The notes beneath the pieces were generated by a model. It searched no databases. It was not told the DNA's origin and saw only the letters and a list, made by a program, of their open reading frames with translations. A DNA stretch of 64,000 nucleotides from Mesorhizobium sp. M2A.F.Ca.ET.046.03.2.1 (lineage in GTDB: Bacteria; Pseudomonadota; Alphaproteobacteria; Rhizobiales; Rhizobiaceae): contig NZ_CP034449.1 in assembly GCF_003952425.1 (NCBI RefSeq), positions 5,878,001 through 5,942,000 on the forward strand, written 5' to 3'. Every line of letters begins with the position of its first letter. The stretch's first letter is position 1. This document shows positions 61,221-64,000 of the stretch, piece by piece. The translations under genes and the position numbers were made by a program.

Positions 61221-61249
61221 AAAAGGCCGAGCATTGCTCGGCCTTTTTT
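61221..61249 (+). terminator. Rho-independent terminator after the OmpP1/FadL-like gene
   Basis: aaaaggccgagc (61221-61232), three-base loop and gctcggcctttt (61236-61247) form a 12-base perfect stem running into a T tract. It lies 17 bases after the stop codon. Confidence 0.93.
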
Positions 61250-61492
61250 GTTGTCTAGCCGAGGGCTCAGCATAGCCTCTCGGCGCGCTATTGCAGATTC
61301 GCCGCGCAATCGCCGCCCCATTCGATTGTGACGTTTCGGCAACAGTTGCTGAACAAGCCCTGCTGTAGAAGTCAGACTGAGGGAACTGCCCATTTCCCGC
61401 CATAAACCCGGAGCACCCGAGATATGTCCCGGGATGCGTGCCAGGTTGGCGCGGCGAGGGGACCGGCCGCGGGGTGTGCGGCAAGGACGAGT

Positions 61493-63217
61493 ATGGACGC
61501 CAAGGTAATCTCGAAGGCCAAGCTGCCCAGCCGCTACGTGACCGAAGGTCCGGCGCGGGCGCCGCATCGCTCGTATCTTTATGCCATGGGCCTGTCGGCG
61601 GCCGAGATCGCGCAGCCTTTGGTCGGCGTCGCGAGCTGCTGGAATGAAGCTGCGCCCTGCAACATCTCGCTGATGCGCCAGGCGCAGGTGGTCAAGAAGG
61701 GTGTGGCGGCCGCCAATGGCACGCCGCGCGAGTTCTGCACCATCACCGTCACCGACGGCATCGCCATGGGTCACCAAGGCATGAAGTCGTCGCTGGTGTC
61801 GCGCGAGGTGATCGCCGATTCGGTCGAGCTCACCATGCGCGGCCATTGCTATGACGCCCTTGTCGGGCTTGCCGGCTGCGACAAGTCGCTGCCCGGCATG
61901 ATGATGGCGATGGTGCGCCTCAACGTGCCCTCGATCTTCATCTATGGCGGCTCGATCCTGCCCGGCAGCTATCGCGGCCGGCAGATCACCGTGCAGGATG
62001 TGTTCGAGGCGGTCGGCCAGCATTCGGTGGGCACGATCAGCGATGCCGAACTGCTTGAGATCGAGCAGGTTGCCTGTCCTTCGGCCGGTTCCTGCGGCGC
62101 CCAGTTCACCGCCAACACCATGGCCACCGTCGCCGAGGCGATCGGCCTGGCACTGCCCTACTCTTGCGGCGCGCCGGCGCCCTACGAGATGCGCGACCGC
62201 TTCAATTTCGCCTCGGGCGAAAAGGTTATGGAACTGATCGCGAAAAACATCCGGCCGCGCGACATCGTCACGCGCAAGGCGCTGGAAAATGCCGCGACCG
62301 TGGTGTCGGCCACCGGCGGCTCGACCAACGCGGCGCTGCATTTGCCGGCAATCGCGCATGAGGCCGGCATCAAGTTCGACCTCTTCGACGTGGCCGCGAT
62401 CTTCGAGAAGACGCCCTATATCGCCGATCTCAAGCCGGGCGGCAAATATGTCGCCAAGGACATGTTCGAGGCCGGCGGCATTCCGCTCTTGATGAAGACG
62501 CTGCTCGATCACGGCTATCTGCACGGCGACTGCATGACGGTCACTGGCCGCACTTTGGCCGAAAATATGGAGCACGTTGCCTGGAATGAGAGCCAGGATG
62601 TTGTGCGTCCCGCCAATCGGCCGATCACCAAGACAGGCGGCGTTGTGGGCTTGAAGGGCAACCTTGCCCCCGAAGGCGCGATCGTGAAGGTCGCGGGCAT
62701 GTCGGAACTGAAATTTTCAGGGCCGGCGCGCTGCTTCGATTCTGAGGAGGAGTGCTTCGAAGCTGTCACGCAACGCAACTACCGGGAGGGCGAGGTTCTC
62801 GTCATCCGCTATGAGGGGCCGCGCGGCGGTCCGGGCATGCGCGAGATGCTGTCGACGACGGCTGCGCTCTACGGCCAGGGTATGGGCGGCAAGGTGGCGC
62901 TGATCACCGACGGACGCTTCTCGGGCGCCACGCGCGGCTTCTGCATCGGCCATGTCGGGCCGGAGGCGGCGGTCGGCGGTCCGATCGGGCTGATCAAGGA
63001 TGGCGATGTGATCTCGATCGACGCCGTGAACGGCACGATCGAAGTAGCCCTGTCGGACGCCGAGCTGGCGGCCCGGGCAAAGAAATGGAAGCCGCGCAAG
63101 ACCGACTACCAGTCCGGCGCGATCTGGAAATATGCGCAAACGGTAGGGCCGGCCCGCGACGGCGCGGTGACTCATCCGGGTGGGGCCAAAGAAACGCACT
63201 GCTATGCGGACATCTGA
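61493..63217 (+). CDS. ilvD: Dihydroxy-acid dehydratase family protein (IlvD/Edd)
   Basis: Iron-sulfur dehydratase of 574 residues. As IlvD it converts 2,3-dihydroxy-isovalerate or -methylvalerate to 2-oxo acids in branched-chain amino acid synthesis. Cluster motifs are [10 protein letters not shown] (about 48-57), GCDKSLPGM and [10 protein letters not shown]; the C-terminal [22 protein letters not shown] is the family signature. ATG 61493 follows AAGGA. Sugar acid dehydratases share these motifs, and rhizobia often carry several copies, so the biosynthetic role is likely but not certain. The next gene overlaps its end. Confidence 0.87.
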   Translation: MDAKVISKAKLPSRYVTEGPARAPHRSYLYAMGLSAAEIAQPLVGVASCWNEAAPCNISLMRQAQVVKKGVAAANGTPREFCTITVTDGIAMGHQGMKSSLVSREVIADSVELTMRGHCYDALVGLAGCDKSLPGMMMAMVRLNVPSIFIYGGSILPGSYRGRQITVQDVFEAVGQHSVGTISDAELLEIEQVACPSAGSCGAQFTANTMATVAEAIGLALPYSCGAPAPYEMRDRFNFASGEKVMELIAKNIRPRDIVTRKALENAATVVSATGGSTNAALHLPAIAHEAGIKFDLFDVAAIFEKTPYIADLKPGGKYVAKDMFEAGGIPLLMKTLLDHGYLHGDCMTVTGRTLAENMEHVAWNESQDVVRPANRPITKTGGVVGLKGNLAPEGAIVKVAGMSELKFSGPARCFDSEEECFEAVTQRNYREGEVLVIRYEGPRGGPGMREMLSTTAALYGQGMGGKVALITDGRFSGATRGFCIGHVGPEAAVGGPIGLIKDGDVISIDAVNGTIEVALSDAELAARAKKWKPRKTDYQSGAIWKYAQTVGPARDGAVTHPGGAKETHCYADI

Positions 63218-64000
63218 GGTGTTGAGGTCGTCTGTCTTTTCGGCACTGGTCGCGCTTGCGACCTTGGGCGCCGTCGGGCAGGCCATGGCCTTCGACGACA
63301 AGGTGTTCGACGACAAGACCGGCGTGAAGCCGCAGTCGAGCCCGTGGGCGGTGTTCCAATTCGGCTTCTCGGCCTACAAGAGCGGCCACAAGGACCAGGC
63401 GGTCGAGGCCTATAAATACGCCGCCGAAAACGGCCAGATCGGCGCCACCTGGAAGCTCGCGCGCATGTATGCCGAAGGCGACGGCGTGACGCGCGACGAC
63501 TATGCCGCCTTCAAGTTCTTCTCGGAGATTGTCGACCAGGATGTCGAGCCCGGCTCGCCGGAAGAAAGCTACGTTTCGGACGCGCTGGTGGCGCTCGGCG
63601 ACTATCTGCGCAAGGGCATTCCCGGCACGCCGGTCGAGGAGAACGAAGTCGCGGCGCAGGAATATTATATGCGCGCCGCCGCCAACTACCGCAATCCGAA
63701 CGCCCAGTTCGAGATCGGCCGGATGTTCCTCAAGGGCGAGGGCGGCGTGAAGGCGAGCGTCAAGCAGGCCGGCCGCTGGCTGCAACTGGCAGCCGAGAAA
63801 GGCCATGCCGGCGCGCAGGCGACGCTCGGCAACCTCCTGTTCCAGAGCGGCAAGATCGTGCGCGGCCTGGCGATGATGACGGCGGCGCTTCAGCGGGCTC
63901 CGGCAGCTGATCAGCCCTGGATCCGCAGCATGCAGGAAGAGGCGTTCGCCGCGGCCGGCGAGGCCGATCGCCGGACCGCGATCTCGCTCGCCGACGACAT
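63204..64000 (+). CDS. exoR: ExoR-type periplasmic Sel1-repeat regulator, partial at the window edge
   Basis: Periplasmic Sel1-repeat protein matching ExoR, which in Sinorhizobium restrains the ExoS-ChvI two-component system and so controls succinoglycan and motility. About 265 residues are visible; the known protein is about 268, so only the last few are cut off. A signal peptide (cleavage after QAMA) is followed by Sel1 repeats with [62 protein letters not shown], and the C-terminal [15 protein letters not shown] 63204 overlaps the ilvD end by 14 bases; GTG 63219 is an alternative start. Confidence 0.88.
   Translation, partial: MRTSEVLRSSVFSALVALATLGAVGQAMAFDDKVFDDKTGVKPQSSPWAVFQFGFSAYKSGHKDQAVEAYKYAAENGQIGATWKLARMYAEGDGVTRDDYAAFKFFSEIVDQDVEPGSPEESYVSDALVALGDYLRKGIPGTPVEENEVAAQEYYMRAAANYRNPNAQFEIGRMFLKGEGGVKASVKQAGRWLQLAAEKGHAGAQATLGNLLFQSGKIVRGLAMMTAALQRAPAADQPWIRSMQEEAFAAAGEADRRTAISLADD

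Overview
The window reads as chromosomal DNA from a high-GC alphaproteobacterium of the Rhizobiales, most likely Mesorhizobium or a close Phyllobacteriaceae relative. The evidence is the core block pcm-tolC-popZ-valS at the right, an ExoR-type periplasmic regulator at the right edge, sarcosine-oxidase-type and DMGDH-type flavoproteins, and two families of short dispersed palindromic repeats of the rhizobial type. The genus is an inference from gene content. No phage, transposase, integrase, CRISPR array or rRNA was seen.

Layout. (1) 0-4 kb: an EamA permease, a zinc alcohol dehydrogenase, and a small minus-strand operon of maleylacetoacetate/maleylpyruvate isomerase and an FAH-family hydrolase, with a frameshifted DUF4262 gene at its end. 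(2) 4.1-11.4 kb: a LuxR-type response regulator convergent with a hybrid histidine kinase and a FIST sensor protein. These are divergent from a coxS-coxL-coxM cluster whose large subunit carries the form II signature AYRGAGR, so carbon monoxide may not be its substrate. (3) 11.5-18.7 kb: small metabolic and stress genes (broken SRPBCC gene, GNAT, CutC, AhpD-like protein, cupin, flavodoxin-fold reductase) and an EmrAB-type efflux pair whose EmrB-like pump has a one-base frameshift. (4) 18.8-51.2 kb: a large catabolic region. (5) 52.3-64 kb: two tRNA genes (Asn, Cys) and core chromosome genes.

The catabolic region is the most interesting part. A minus-strand block (18787-24933) holds two SDRs, a degenerate cyclic amidohydrolase, a PuuE-type allantoinase/deacetylase, an epimerase and an MFS permease. 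Divergent from it, a compact plus-strand operon (25169-32283) encodes RidA, a D-hydantoinase-like enzyme, an N-carbamoyl-D-amino-acid hydrolase with its Glu-Lys-Cys triad, an FrhB-like iron-sulfur flavoprotein, a D-arginine-dehydrogenase-like flavoprotein, an M20 N-carbamoyl amidohydrolase and an isochorismatase-fold amidase. Convergent to that, a minus-strand operon (43614 down to 32268) encodes MmgE/PrpD, heterotetrameric SoxB-D-A-G, a DapA-family aldolase, a D-2-hydroxyacid dehydrogenase, a non-pyrrolysine MttB-family methyltransferase and a D-aminoacylase. A LysR regulator, a Tat-exported solute-binding protein, a DMGDH-like flavoprotein, a second PuuE-like gene and a HisC-like aminotransferase follow.

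Taken together the region looks built to open cyclic ureides or hydantoins, remove carbamoyl groups, oxidise the resulting D- or N-methyl amino acids and pass one-carbon units to folate. The actual substrate is not evident, and no corrinoid protein, glyA, purU or ABC permease lies nearby. Three genes (DUF4262, SRPBCC, EmrB-like) carry single-nucleotide disruptions that could be real decay or sequencing errors.
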